DNA from: Caldifarciminota bacterium
GTDB lineage: Bacteria; Hydrothermota; UBA3073; JACQXS01; JAGMCI01
Assembly: GCA_023129325.1 (NCBI GenBank)
Contig: JAGMCI010000024.1
Location: 1 to 45,050, forward strand
Length of the DNA stretch: 45,050 bases
Direction: 5' to 3'
Positions 16,020 through 23,970 of this stretch are shown piece by piece. The notes under the pieces were generated by a model. It was not told where the DNA came from and made no database searches. It saw nothing but the letters and a program-made list of their open reading frames with translations. Position numbers and translations under genes: made by a program. Each line of letters starts with the position of its first letter. Positions within the stretch are counted from its first letter, which is position 1.

Positions 16020-17265
16020 GACAATTATTCCAGTCGGTCCTTATCATCCATTACAGGAAGAACCTGAGTTTTTTGAACTTGAGGTTGAGGGAGAAAGAGT
16101 TGTAAAACTTAATATAAAGATAGGTTATAATCATCGCGGGATTGAAAAATTATCAGAAAGCAAGCATTTTGACCAGGTAACATTTCTTGTAGAGAGAATA
16201 TGCGGGATATGTTCCACATCACATCCATTTGCCTATGTTCAGGCAGTAGAGGATTTAGCCGGGATTGAAATTCCTGAAAGGGCAAAATATATAAGATGTA
16301 TAATAGGTGAGCTTGAAAGACTTCATTCTCATCTTTTATGGCTTGGGCTTGCTGGGCATTTTATTGGATACAATACCTTATGGATGTGGGCATGGAAATA
16401 TAGAGAGACTGTATTAGATTTATGTGAACAGATTTCAGGGAATAGAAATCATTATGCGATGATGAGAATCGGTGGAGCGAGGAGAGATATATTAAATAAG
16501 GAAATTGATGAACTAAAGAAGAAAACTGCCACCCTGACATCAGTTCTCAATATGTTCAAGGGGGCAGTGATGGATGACCCAGTTATTGCAGCAAGAACAA
16601 AGGGCATAGGAATTTTAACAAAAGAGCAAGCGATTAACTATTGTGTTGTGGGCCCAACCGCAAGAGCATCAGGGATTGATATAGATGTGAGAAGGGATAG
16701 TCCACATAATAGCGCCTATAATCTTGTTGAATGGAATGTTCCCGTACTTCCTGATGGTGATGTTTTTGCCAAAGTAGTGGTGAGAATCCTTGAGATGCTT
16801 GAAAGTGTGAAAATAATTATACAGTGTCTTGATAGGTTAAAAGATTTAAAGGAAGGAGAAATATGGAATGAGGTGAGAGATATACCTGCTGGTGAAGGAA
16901 TTGGGACTTATGAAGCACCTCGTGGCGAGGTATTTCATTATGTTCGCTCAGATGGTGGGAATACTCCGTTCAGGCATAAAGTAAGGGCTCCTTCTTATAT
17001 GAACATTTTATCTAACGAGGTAGCAGTGATTGGAGGAGACATTGCAGATGCTTGCATAACTTTAGCGGCAGTAGACCCTTGTTACTGTTGCACTGATAGG
17101 ATACAAGCAGTTGAAAACAGACCCGCCTGCCCGCTTCGCCAAAGCTCCAGCGAGGCGAGCCATTCGTCGGGCAGGAAATTAAAATACAATTGGGAACAAC
17201 TGCTTAAATTATCGCAGGAGAAGACTAAGAGAATATTAAGCATCAAAAATCAAGTATCAAAATGA
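15994..17265 (+). CDS. Group 4 [NiFe] hydrogenase large subunit (NuoD/MbhL type)
   Basis: This is the catalytic subunit. Both nickel-binding cysteine pairs are intact: C70/C73 (ERICGICSTSHPF) and C363/C366 (DPCYCCTDR). That separates it from NuoD and from the Mbx-type sulfur-linked homologues and supports true H2 chemistry. In family members such as HycE the precursor is cut after the arginine of that second motif; here the segment after R369 would be a 54-residue pro-peptide. That pro-peptide holds an in-frame palindromic insertion (about 17121-17175, RPACPLRQSSSEASHSSG), and its last residues plus the stop come from a family C repeat (SIKNQVSK). Confidence 0.95.
   Translation: MNKDQKKRKTIIPVGPYHPLQEEPEFFELEVEGERVVKLNIKIGYNHRGIEKLSESKHFDQVTFLVERICGICSTSHPFAYVQAVEDLAGIEIPERAKYIRCIIGELERLHSHLLWLGLAGHFIGYNTLWMWAWKYRETVLDLCEQISGNRNHYAMMRIGGARRDILNKEIDELKKKTATLTSVLNMFKGAVMDDPVIAARTKGIGILTKEQAINYCVVGPTARASGIDIDVRRDSPHNSAYNLVEWNVPVLPDGDVFAKVVVRILEMLESVKIIIQCLDRLKDLKEGEIWNEVRDIPAGEGIGTYEAPRGEVFHYVRSDGGNTPFRHKVRAPSYMNILSNEVAVIGGDIADACITLAAVDPCYCCTDRIQAVENRPACPLRQSSSEASHSSGRKLKYNWEQLLKLSQEKTKRILSIKNQVSK
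17121..17175. repeat. Palindromic element inserted in frame in the hydrogenase large-subunit gene
   Basis: Exact arms CCTGCCCG (17126-17133) and CGGGCAGG (17168-17175) enclose inner near-complements (CTTCGCC, GGCGAG). It is far more GC-rich than the surrounding gene and encodes about 18 residues with no counterpart expected in the family. It falls after the predicted HycI-type cleavage site. Confidence 0.8.
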
Positions 17266-17411
17266 CAAAATATAAATTGAAGTAAAAGGCTATAGGTGAG
17301 GAAGCCCGTTTCGTAGTTCGGTTACGGCTTTCGTCACCCAAAGCCGATTGACGAAACGGGTCTCGTCACCGTAACCGATTGACGATTTTATATGTAATTT
17401 TGATATTTGAT
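17261..17411 (+). repeat. 151-bp repeat with family A core, left border of the NuoL/Mrp cassette
   Basis: It contains a full family A hairpin element (17284-17390) plus shared flanks. It matches 23801-23951 at all but one position by eye (17397 A against 23937 T), at an offset of exactly 6540 bp. Family C words (ATCAAAAATCAA on the left, TTTTGATATTTGATT on the right) surround both copies. Confidence 0.9.
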
Positions 17412-17425
17412 TCTTACTTTTTGAT

Positions 17426-19249
17426 ATGAATATTTTATTGCCCATAGAGCTCAGTCTTATTGCTGGAATATTTTTCCTTTTTCTGCCTGAAAAAGCAAAA
17501 CTGTTTACCAAGGTGGTTGCTCCATTAATAGGGATTCTCAATTTTATCCTTTCGATAATTTTATTCTTTCCCATCGGAGGCGGAAACTTTGTGGTTCCTT
17601 CTTATGCCTCAAATTTTGTCCTAACTGACTTGCTTTCAAGGTTCATTTATTTGGGCGTTGGGTTCTTTGGATTTATAATCTCTTTGTATGGAACAGGCTA
17701 TATAACCAAGAATGTGAATAGATTTTTTGCATATTTCTTTTTAACTTTGGGGTCTGCTTTTGCAATAGGGATTGCAGATAACCTCATAGTATTACTTGTT
17801 TTCTGGGGATTCTTGGGCATGACTCTTTATATGTTGATACAACTTGGTAAAGAGGGAGCAAACCTGTCCGACGTCCTGCAGGCAGGTGAGGCGGCAAAGA
17901 AAACACTTATAATCATTGGGGCGTCTGATTGTTTCTTAATTATGGGAATTGGAATCTTATGGTATCTTACAAATAGCTTTAGGATAACAGAAATTTCTCT
18001 AATCACTAATTACTCACCACTAATTACTTTCTCTTTTGTCTGTTTTGCGATTGCTTCTTTTGCCAAGGCAGGCAATATGCCGCTTCATACCTGGATTCCG
18101 CCCTGTGCCGCAAGTGCGCCTATTCCAGTGACTGCTTATCTGCCAGCTTCTCTGGATAAACTTTTGGGAATTTACCTATTATCAAGATGTGTTATCTCAT
18201 TATATAAGGTATCACCCGGACTTTCTACTTTTGTGATGATTGCAGGCGCATTGACCATAATTTTTGCAGTATTTATGGCTATGATACAACATTCAGGAAG
18301 AAAATTATTATCTTACCACGCCGTATCACAGGTTGGATATATGGTTTTAGGCATTGGAACACTTAACCCAATAGGGATTTGCGGTGGTTTATTTCATATG
18401 ATAAATAATGCAATTTATAAATCCTGCTTGTTTTTGGGATTGGGAAGTGTTGAAAAGAATACAGGAACAGATGATTTAGACAACTTGGGTGGGCTTGCAA
18501 AAAAGATGCCTCTCACTCTATTTACTATGCTTACTGCTTCTTTAGCAATATCTGGTATCCCTCCGTTAAATGGGTTCTTTTCAAAATGGATGGTCTATCA
18601 GGGAGTTATAAACACTTTTAGTAGTCGTAATGCGTTTATTCCTGCTTTATGTTTGATTGCTGCCTTATTTGGGAGTGCCCTTACATTAGCAAGCTTTATG
18701 AAACTTATTCATTCAATATTTTTAGCAAGAGAATCAAAAATGAAAACTTCCCACTTCCCACTTCCCATTTCCCACTTCTTACTTATCTTGCCTCAGCTAA
18801 TTCTTGCCATAGCCTGTATAGTTCTTGGTATATTTGCTTATCCTATAATTATTAAGCCAGTTTTTCAAAATATTTTACCATTTGAGGCAGGAGGGATATG
18901 GCAACCGGAATGGGCAGCTATTTTGATAATTGCAGGTGTGGTTTTGGGGTTCATAATCTATGGCGTCTCAAGGATAAAGGTGAGAGTTACGCCTGAATTT
19001 ATAGGTGGGGAAAAAGTTACACCAGAGATGAAAGTCTCGGGAACTGAGTTCTATTTGACAATAGAGGAAATGCCATTCTTTGGAAAGATTTACGAATGGG
19101 CTAAAAAGAGGTTTTTTGATATTTATGATATTTTTAGAGCATGGGTGTTTTTCTTCACAAAGGTCTTTAGATTTGCCCACTCAGGGTCCTTGCCGATTTA
19201 CTTGCTCTGGATTTTGGGAGGGTTAGCAATAATTTTACTAATATGGTAG
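17426..19249 (+). CDS. NuoL/MrpA-N-terminal-like antiporter subunit
   Basis: A large ion-pumping subunit of 607 residues with about 14-16 membrane segments. The family core is visible: SFAKAGNMPLHTWIPPC with K214, then SAPIPVTAYLPASLDKLLG, and LLSYHAVSQVGYMVLG. A hydrophilic C-terminal part (about 545-590) ends in one more helix, as in MbxH'/HyfB-type subunits. Three stretches look like in-frame repeat insertions: a palindrome-like ACCTGTCC...CAGGCAGGT at about 17862-17887, SLITNYSPLI at 191-200, and KTSHFPLPISHF at about 440 (CACTTCCCACTTCC words). It overlaps the next gene by 7 nt. Confidence 0.88.
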   Translation: MNILLPIELSLIAGIFFLFLPEKAKLFTKVVAPLIGILNFILSIILFFPIGGGNFVVPSYASNFVLTDLLSRFIYLGVGFFGFIISLYGTGYITKNVNRFFAYFFLTLGSAFAIGIADNLIVLLVFWGFLGMTLYMLIQLGKEGANLSDVLQAGEAAKKTLIIIGASDCFLIMGIGILWYLTNSFRITEISLITNYSPLITFSFVCFAIASFAKAGNMPLHTWIPPCAASAPIPVTAYLPASLDKLLGIYLLSRCVISLYKVSPGLSTFVMIAGALTIIFAVFMAMIQHSGRKLLSYHAVSQVGYMVLGIGTLNPIGICGGLFHMINNAIYKSCLFLGLGSVEKNTGTDDLDNLGGLAKKMPLTLFTMLTASLAISGIPPLNGFFSKWMVYQGVINTFSSRNAFIPALCLIAALFGSALTLASFMKLIHSIFLARESKMKTSHFPLPISHFLLILPQLILAIACIVLGIFAYPIIIKPVFQNILPFEAGGIWQPEWAAILIIAGVVLGFIIYGVSRIKVRVTPEFIGGEKVTPEMKVSGTEFYLTIEEMPFFGKIYEWAKKRFFDIYDIFRAWVFFFTKVFRFAHSGSLPIYLLWILGGLAIILLIW

Positions 19250-19770
19250 AGATATATTTGCTAAGTATATTAATGATTTTGGGGGCAATTCTTGCTATCT
19301 GGGTGTCTAATCTTGTGGCGGCCGTGGTATCTATGGGGATTGTTGGGTTTGGACTTGCCTTGTGTTTTCTTTTCTTAGAGGCCCCGGATTTAGCAATAGT
19401 CCAAATTGTGGTAGAAATTTTATCCCTTGTAATCATTTTGGCGGCAATTATGAAGACAACCCCAGAAGATACAAAAGAAGCCAGGGGTCCATTGAGGATG
19501 ACAATGTATATAGGGGGTGCTGTTTTCTTTATTATATTTTTAGTTTCCTTTATTAGAATTTGTGGACTTTTGCCGGAATTTGGCAGTCCAGTTTTGAGAA
19601 TGGCAGGTGATTATATAGGTTCGGGGCTTCAAAAGACAGGTGCGCCGAATCTTGTTGCGGCTATTATTCTTAATTTTAGAGGCTATGATACCTTAGGAGA
19701 AGCAACTGTTCTATTCGCTGCAGTTGTGGGTTTAATAGTAGTTCTGAGAAAAGTAGGAAGGAAAAGATGA
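19243..19770 (+). CDS. MrpA C-terminal/MbhD-MbhE-type subunit
   Basis: A 175-residue membrane protein corresponding to the C-terminal part of MrpA that is split off in Mbh systems (MbhD plus MbhE). The N-terminal half has the conserved FLEAPDLAIVQIVVE helix with acidic residues in the membrane. The C-terminal half has APNLVAAIILNFRGYDTLGE, typical of MbhE/MnhB-linked segments. About five helices. It overlaps mrpB by 4 nt (ATGA). It helps build the ion channel between the antiporter-like subunits. Confidence 0.88.
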   Translation: MVEIYLLSILMILGAILAIWVSNLVAAVVSMGIVGFGLALCFLFLEAPDLAIVQIVVEILSLVIILAAIMKTTPEDTKEARGPLRMTMYIGGAVFFIIFLVSFIRICGLLPEFGSPVLRMAGDYIGSGLQKTGAPNLVAAIILNFRGYDTLGEATVLFAAVVGLIVVLRKVGRKR

Positions 19771-20180
19771 GTGAGATTGTAAAAACTGTTTCAAGGCTCT
19801 TTTCTCCATTAATCTTTCTTTTTGGCATCTATATTACTATTCATGGACATCTTACACCCGGAGGAGGATTTGCAGGAGGTGTTATTCTTGCGGGAGCTGT
19901 TGTTCTGGGAATTTTAGCTTATGGGGGTGAAAAATTTGGACTCACGGGCAAAAAGAATAAGGCATCTGCCTCTGAATCTTTGGGGATTTTGTTATTTTGG
20001 TTTGTAGCAATTCTTGGACTTATGTTTGGTGGGATATTTTTTCTAAATTTTATGGGAAAAGGGATTCCATTTCATATATTTAGCGCAGGTATTATTCCTT
20101 TATGCAATATTGGAATTGCAGTAGAGGTTGGTGGCGCAATATCAGTTATCGTGTTAGCATTAATATTATTTGAGAAATGA
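19767..20180 (+). CDS. mrpB: Na+/H+ antiporter subunit MrpB (MbhF type)
   Basis: A 137-residue protein with four hydrophobic segments and the MnhB signature HGHLTPGGGFAGGVILAG at about 27-44. It overlaps its neighbours on both sides by ATGA. In Mrp and Mbh complexes this subunit forms part of the sodium-translocating module. Confidence 0.93.
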   Translation: MSEIVKTVSRLFSPLIFLFGIYITIHGHLTPGGGFAGGVILAGAVVLGILAYGGEKFGLTGKKNKASASESLGILLFWFVAILGLMFGGIFFLNFMGKGIPFHIFSAGIIPLCNIGIAVEVGGAISVIVLALILFEK

Positions 20181-20512
20181 TTTACATATTACCAATTATT
20201 CTATTCTTGATTGCACTTTTTGGTATTGTGGTAAAGAGAAATCTGATAAAAATAATTATTTCCATTAGTATAATGGAATATGCTATTTTCTTGTTCTTTG
20301 CTTTAATAGGCTATAGAGTGGAAGGGGTTCCTCCAATTGAAGTTGAGGGAGTAAGGTATGTTAAATTTGTTGACCCCTTGCCTCAGGCACTTGTTCTTAC
20401 GGCAATTGTCATTGGGCTTGCGACAACGGCTTTGCTTGTAGCAATAGCAGTAAGAATTTACCAAAAATACGGAACCTTTGATATTGAGAAAATGAGGAAA
20501 TTAAAAGGATAA
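20177..20512 (+). CDS. mrpC: Na+/H+ antiporter subunit MrpC (NuoK/MbhG type)
   Basis: A 111-residue NuoK-like protein with three membrane helices. FVDPLPQALVLTAIVIGLATTALLV is the family hallmark around 65-90. The first helix carries LFGIVVKRNLIKIIISI, and a helix-borne glutamate occurs in SIMEYAIF. Its stop is followed at once by a family B repeat that separates it from mrpD. Confidence 0.93.
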   Translation: MIYILPIILFLIALFGIVVKRNLIKIIISISIMEYAIFLFFALIGYRVEGVPPIEVEGVRYVKFVDPLPQALVLTAIVIGLATTALLVAIAVRIYQKYGTFDIEKMRKLKG

Positions 20513-20662
20513 AAATGAAAAATTCTAAATCCGAAACCCTAATTTCTAAACAATATTTAAATCCCAATTCTCTAATGTTACAAATCTGTTTGGGATTTGG
20601 AATTTTAGACATTGGAATTTGTTTAGGATTTAGTATTTAGGATTTAGAGTTTATGAAATGAA
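20513..20662. repeat. Family B repeat, solo copy between mrpC and mrpD, with possible target duplication
   Basis: It begins AAATGAAAAATTCTAAATCCG, shares its left end with the element at 22932-23456 and ends GGATTTAGTATTTAGGATTT, like that element's right end. AAATGAA occurs at both borders (20513-20519 and 20656-20662), the right copy including the mrpD start codon. There is no gene inside. Confidence 0.75.
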
Positions 20663-22130
20663 CATATTACCATTATTTATTGCCCTACCACTCCTTGGGG
20701 CGTTTGTTTTATCTTTGGCAAAAGCAAAGAGAACAGGAGACATATTAGCAAATTTAATAAACCTTTGTTTGCTTGTCCTGTCATTTATGCTTCTTCGGTA
20801 TGGGACTCTTGTTTATAAAATAGGCGGCTGGGAACCTGTTAATGGTATACCAATTGGAATATATTGGGTTAAGGACGGGTTTTCTACTCTTATGCTTATA
20901 ATTGTAAATCTCGTTGCTTTAATGGCAACAATCTTTTCAATAAATTATATGGAAAAGTTTACTGTAAAAAATAAGTATTACTGTCTGTTTTTGCTTATGT
21001 TAGCTGGTATGAATGGGGTTATATTATCTGGCGATATGTTTAATTTATTCGTATTTTTAGAGGTTGCCGCTATTTCTTCTTATTCATTAGTTGCATTTGG
21101 AACCGAGGCTGAGGAGTTGGAAGCGGCTTTTAAATATCAGGTAATGGGAACAGTCGCCTCTGGTTTTATTCTTTTTGGAATTGCTCTCTTATATTCATAT
21201 ACGGGAACGCTTAATATGGCAGATATGGCAAGAGTAATTGGAGCCAAGAGTTTGAGATTGCCAATTTTTGTTAGCGGGCTATTTATAATGGGTTTTGGGA
21301 TGAAATCAGCAATTATGCCATTTCATGCCTGGTTGCCTGATGCACACCCTTCGGCACCAGCTCCTATTTCGGCAATGCTTTCTGGAGTGTTGATAAAAGT
21401 TTTGGGAATTTATGCGCTGGTTCGTATTATGTATAATATCTTTGGAATGACTCCTGTGCTTTCTAATGTGTTGATGGTATTGGGCATTTTGTCCATAATG
21501 GTGGGAGGAGTTTTGGCTATAGGACAAGAAGATTTTAAGAGACTTCTTGCTTACTCCAGCATATCACAGATTGGATATATAATATTAGGATTTGGACTTG
21601 GCACGCCGTTGGGGATTTTGGGCGGATTGTTTCATCTGTTAAATCACTCGGTGTTCAAATCACTACTGTTTCTGAATTCTGGAGCAGTAGTGTATGCCAC
21701 AGGGACCAGAGACCTCAGACGAATGGGGGGATTAAACAAAAAGATGCCAGTAACCGGAGGTAGTAGTTTTATTGCTTCTATGTCAGTTGCTGGAGTCCCA
21801 CCATTTAGTGGATTCTGGAGCAAGTTAGTAATCATTTTAGCCTGTATTTTTGCTAATCGTATTGGGTTTGCTATCTGGGCTGTTATAGGGAGTATAATTA
21901 CTTTAGCTTATTATATGAAACTTCAGAAAGAGGCATTCTTCGGCTCATTAAAAGAAGAATGGAAAAAAATAAAAGAAGTCCCCGGTTTTATGCGACTTTC
22001 TATGATACTTTTGGCTGTTCTGTGTTTAACAATGGGACTACTTCTTGTCCCACAAATAAAAGATGTTATTTTAACTCCTGCAGTTGAGGTTTTAAAAAAT
22101 GGAATTGAGTATGGAAAATTGATATTATAA
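20658..22130 (+). CDS. mrpD: Na+/H+ antiporter subunit MrpD (MbhH type)
   Basis: A 490-residue antiporter-like subunit with about 14 helices, homologous to NuoL/M/N. The family core includes FVFLEVAAISSYSLVAFGTE with the membrane glutamate, GMKSAIMPFHAWLPDAHPSAPAP, LLAYSSISQIGYIILG and PPFSGFWSK. It is complete and shows no obvious repeat insertion, unlike the NuoL-like subunit upstream. The ATG at 20658 lies inside the right-hand AAATGAA of the preceding repeat. Confidence 0.95.
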   Translation: MNILPLFIALPLLGAFVLSLAKAKRTGDILANLINLCLLVLSFMLLRYGTLVYKIGGWEPVNGIPIGIYWVKDGFSTLMLIIVNLVALMATIFSINYMEKFTVKNKYYCLFLLMLAGMNGVILSGDMFNLFVFLEVAAISSYSLVAFGTEAEELEAAFKYQVMGTVASGFILFGIALLYSYTGTLNMADMARVIGAKSLRLPIFVSGLFIMGFGMKSAIMPFHAWLPDAHPSAPAPISAMLSGVLIKVLGIYALVRIMYNIFGMTPVLSNVLMVLGILSIMVGGVLAIGQEDFKRLLAYSSISQIGYIILGFGLGTPLGILGGLFHLLNHSVFKSLLFLNSGAVVYATGTRDLRRMGGLNKKMPVTGGSSFIASMSVAGVPPFSGFWSKLVIILACIFANRIGFAIWAVIGSIITLAYYMKLQKEAFFGSLKEEWKKIKEVPGFMRLSMILLAVLCLTMGLLLVPQIKDVILTPAVEVLKNGIEYGKLIL

Positions 22131-22131
22131 C

Positions 22132-22191
22132 AACCGGGTAATTGGGTAATTAAATAACTCAATAACTTAATAACTCAATGACTTAATAACC
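22132..22191. repeat. GGGTAATTGGGTAATTAAATAACTC-type low-complexity repeat
   Basis: Iterated GGTAATTGGGTAATT and AATAACTCAATAACTTAAT words fill the mrpD-mrpE gap and run up to the mrpE ATG. There is no gene and no clear Shine-Dalgarno. Confidence 0.5.
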
Positions 22192-22677
22192 ATGAGGCGT
22201 TTTATATTATTTGTTGATGTGTTTATTCTGTGGTTATTGTTGACCAGGACATTTAATTATCAAAGTCTTATAGTAGGGAGTTGCGTCTCGGTGATTGTGG
22301 CACTGATTTTTGGGAAAGTATTCTCGCAAAAGCCACTTAAATGGTTTGAGCCTCAGAGGTATTTCTGGCTTATATGTTATTTTCCATTTTTCGCCTGGGA
22401 ATGCATAAAAGCAAATTTAGATGTTACTTATAGAGTGCTTCATCCCAAAATGCCTATTGAACCGGGAATTGTGAAAGTCAAAACAAAACTAAAATCTGGC
22501 ATAGGGAGAACAATTCTCGCTAATTCAATAACAATGACCCCTGGGACACTTTCTGTTGATATTAAAGATGAGTACTTGTATATACATTGGATAAAGGTAG
22601 AAGCTCAGGATGTTGAGACCGCTACACAAATTATTGTTAGGAAATTTGAAGGTTTGCTTATAAAAATATTTGAATAA
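22192..22677 (+). CDS. mrpE: Na+/H+ antiporter subunit MrpE (MbhA type)
   Basis: A 161-residue membrane protein: three N-terminal hydrophobic segments (about 3-65), then a soluble domain with VYLLHPKMPIEPGIVK-like spacing (here TYRVLHPKMPIEPGIVKVK) and ANSITMTPGTLSVDI, both hallmarks of MrpE. It lies in the usual order D-E-F. Its stop shares one base with the mrpF start (TAATG). Confidence 0.94.
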   Translation: MRRFILFVDVFILWLLLTRTFNYQSLIVGSCVSVIVALIFGKVFSQKPLKWFEPQRYFWLICYFPFFAWECIKANLDVTYRVLHPKMPIEPGIVKVKTKLKSGIGRTILANSITMTPGTLSVDIKDEYLYIHWIKVEAQDVETATQIIVRKFEGLLIKIFE

Positions 22678-22931
22678 TGAATATTTTAATTATTATTTTG
22701 ATAGGCTTATGCTTCTTGTGTCTGTTAAGGGCAGCACTTGGCCCAACACTTGCAGATAGAATGGTTGCAATAGATATATTGGGAATTTTGGTTGTTGGCA
22801 TCTGTGCTCTTTTGTCAATAAAGACAGGAAGAGAGTTCTTAATTGATATTGCATTAGCTTGGATTTTCTTGTCATTTATTGGAACAATTGCACTTGCAAA
22901 ATATTTGGAGGGGAAGAAATTTGATGAGTGA
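22677..22931 (+). CDS. mrpF: Na+/H+ antiporter subunit MrpF (MbhB type)
   Basis: An 84-residue, three-helix protein with the MrpF signature RAALGPTLADRMVAIDILG near 18-36 and an aspartate in the third helix (DIALAWIFLSFIGTIALAKYL). Its last codons, GATGAGTGA, form the left copy of the apparent target duplication of the element inserted downstream. Confidence 0.94.
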   Translation: MNILIIILIGLCFLCLLRAALGPTLADRMVAIDILGILVVGICALLSIKTGREFLIDIALAWIFLSFIGTIALAKYLEGKKFDE

Positions 22932-23364
22932 CCAAATGAAAAATTCTAAATCCGACCCTGAACTTGCTTCAGGGCTAAATTCTAACCAAGCTCAAATGTC
23001 TCAAACTCCAAATCTCAAACAAAGGCATCATTATGACTTAGAAGAAAGAACCTTTCTTTTTGCCAAAAGAGTGAATAAATATGTGAACAAGCTTCCAAAA
23101 ACGATTTCAAATATTGAGAATAGTAAGCAATTGGTAAAATCATCTGGTTCAGTAGGAGCAAATTATATCGAAGCAAATGAATCATTGAGTAAGAAAGACT
23201 TCAAAATGAGAATAAAAATTTCTAAGAAAGAAGATAAAGAAAGCCGTTACTGGTTGAGATTGACGGAACCTTTAAAGGAAGAAATTGAAGAAAAAGGAAA
23301 AGTAATTAGAGAATCTACGGAACTGATGAAAATTTTTGGTTCTATTTTAGAAAAGGCAAAATGA
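22924..23364 (+). CDS. Four-helix-bundle protein of the 23S rRNA intervening-sequence (IVP/S23) family
   Basis: A 146-residue protein. Its core matches the IVP family: YDLEERTFLFAKRVNKYVNKL, then SGSVGANYIEANESLSKKDF, then KEDKESRYWLRL. Such proteins are known from open reading frames inside 23S rRNA insertions and as stand-alone genes in many candidate phyla; their biochemical role is not settled. The ATG used here (22924) is the old mrpF-mrpG junction, and the first ~30 residues (MSDQMKNSKSDPELASG...) come from repeat words, including the palindrome CCCTGAA/TTCAGGG (22956-22974). It overlaps mrpF by 8 nt, so it is probably expressed from the operon. Confidence 0.85.
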   Translation: MSDQMKNSKSDPELASGLNSNQAQMSQTPNLKQRHHYDLEERTFLFAKRVNKYVNKLPKTISNIENSKQLVKSSGSVGANYIEANESLSKKDFKMRIKISKKEDKESRYWLRLTEPLKEEIEEKGKVIRESTELMKIFGSILEKAK

Positions 23365-23456
23365 AAAATACTAAAATACCACGTGTTTGGGACATTGAAA
23401 TTTAGGATTTGGAGTTTGTTTAGAATTTAGTGCTTAGTATTTAGGATTTATTAAGA
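22932..23456 (+). mobile_element. Insertion carrying a four-helix-bundle (23S-IVP-type) gene, with target duplication
   Basis: About 525 bp interrupt the mrpF-mrpG junction. GATGAGTGA (22923-22931) on the left and GATGAGCGA (23457-23465) on the right agree at 8 of 9 bases and look like a target duplication containing the original mrpG start. The ends are family B words (ATGAAAAATTCTAAATCC on the left, TTAGTATTTAGGATTT on the right). No transposase is encoded. Solo copies of the ends occur at 5461-5583, 12769-12914, 20513-20662 and 38463-38603. Confidence 0.7.
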
Positions 23457-23457
23457 G

Positions 23458-23805
23458 ATGAGCGATATAATTGGGTTTATTATAATCTGCATTGGAATAG
23501 CATTTAATTTCTTTGGTTGTCTGGGGCTTTTAAGGCTTCCTGATGTATATAATAGACTGCAGGCAGCAACTAAGTGTGTAACTGTTGGAACCTGGGGTAT
23601 ATTGATAGGCGTTTGTGTAATTAGCGGATTAAACTCACTTGGAGTAAAGGCGCTATTGGCAGTAATTCTGATATTCTTCACTTCTGCAACTGCCTCTCAT
23701 GCTCTGGCAAGGGGGGCGCACAAATTTGGCATAAAACTTTGGAAGAAATCAGTTTGTGATAAATACGAAGAAAAATCAAAAGTCAAAAATCAAAATGCAA
23801 AATGA
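23458..23805 (+). CDS. mrpG: Na+/H+ antiporter subunit MrpG (MbhC type)
   Basis: A 115-residue, three-helix protein. The family core is FFGCLGLLRLPDVYNRLQAATKC followed by a third helix ending FTSATASHALARGAH. Its start (ATG 23458) lies in the right copy of the target duplication next to the four-helix-bundle element. The C-terminus after about residue 105 (EKSKVKNQNAK) is encoded by family C repeat words, so the natural end has been replaced. Confidence 0.93.
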   Translation: MSDIIGFIIICIGIAFNFFGCLGLLRLPDVYNRLQAATKCVTVGTWGILIGVCVISGLNSLGVKALLAVILIFFTSATASHALARGAHKFGIKLWKKSVCDKYEEKSKVKNQNAK

Positions 23806-23951
23806 CAAAATATAAATTGAAGTAAAAGGCTATAGGTGAGGAAGCCCGTTTCGTAGTTCGGTTACGGCTTTCGTCACCCAAAGCCGATTGACGAAACGGG
23901 TCTCGTCACCGTAACCGATTGACGATTTTATATGTATTTTTGATATTTGAT
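23801..23951 (+). repeat. 151-bp repeat with family A core, right border of the NuoL/Mrp cassette
   Basis: Near-identical to 17261-17411 (one mismatch seen). Family A core 23824-23930, flanked by family C words on both sides (AAAAATCAAAATGCAAAATG; TTTTTGATATTTGATATTT). It supplies the stop codon of mrpG and the leader of the next gene. Confidence 0.9.
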
Positions 23952-23970
23952 ATTTAATTTTTGATTTGCT

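Noticed and set aside
22879-22923. Longer start for the four-helix-bundle gene
   Set aside because: The extension is out-of-frame mrpF sequence; ATG 22924 at the duplicated junction is more likely.
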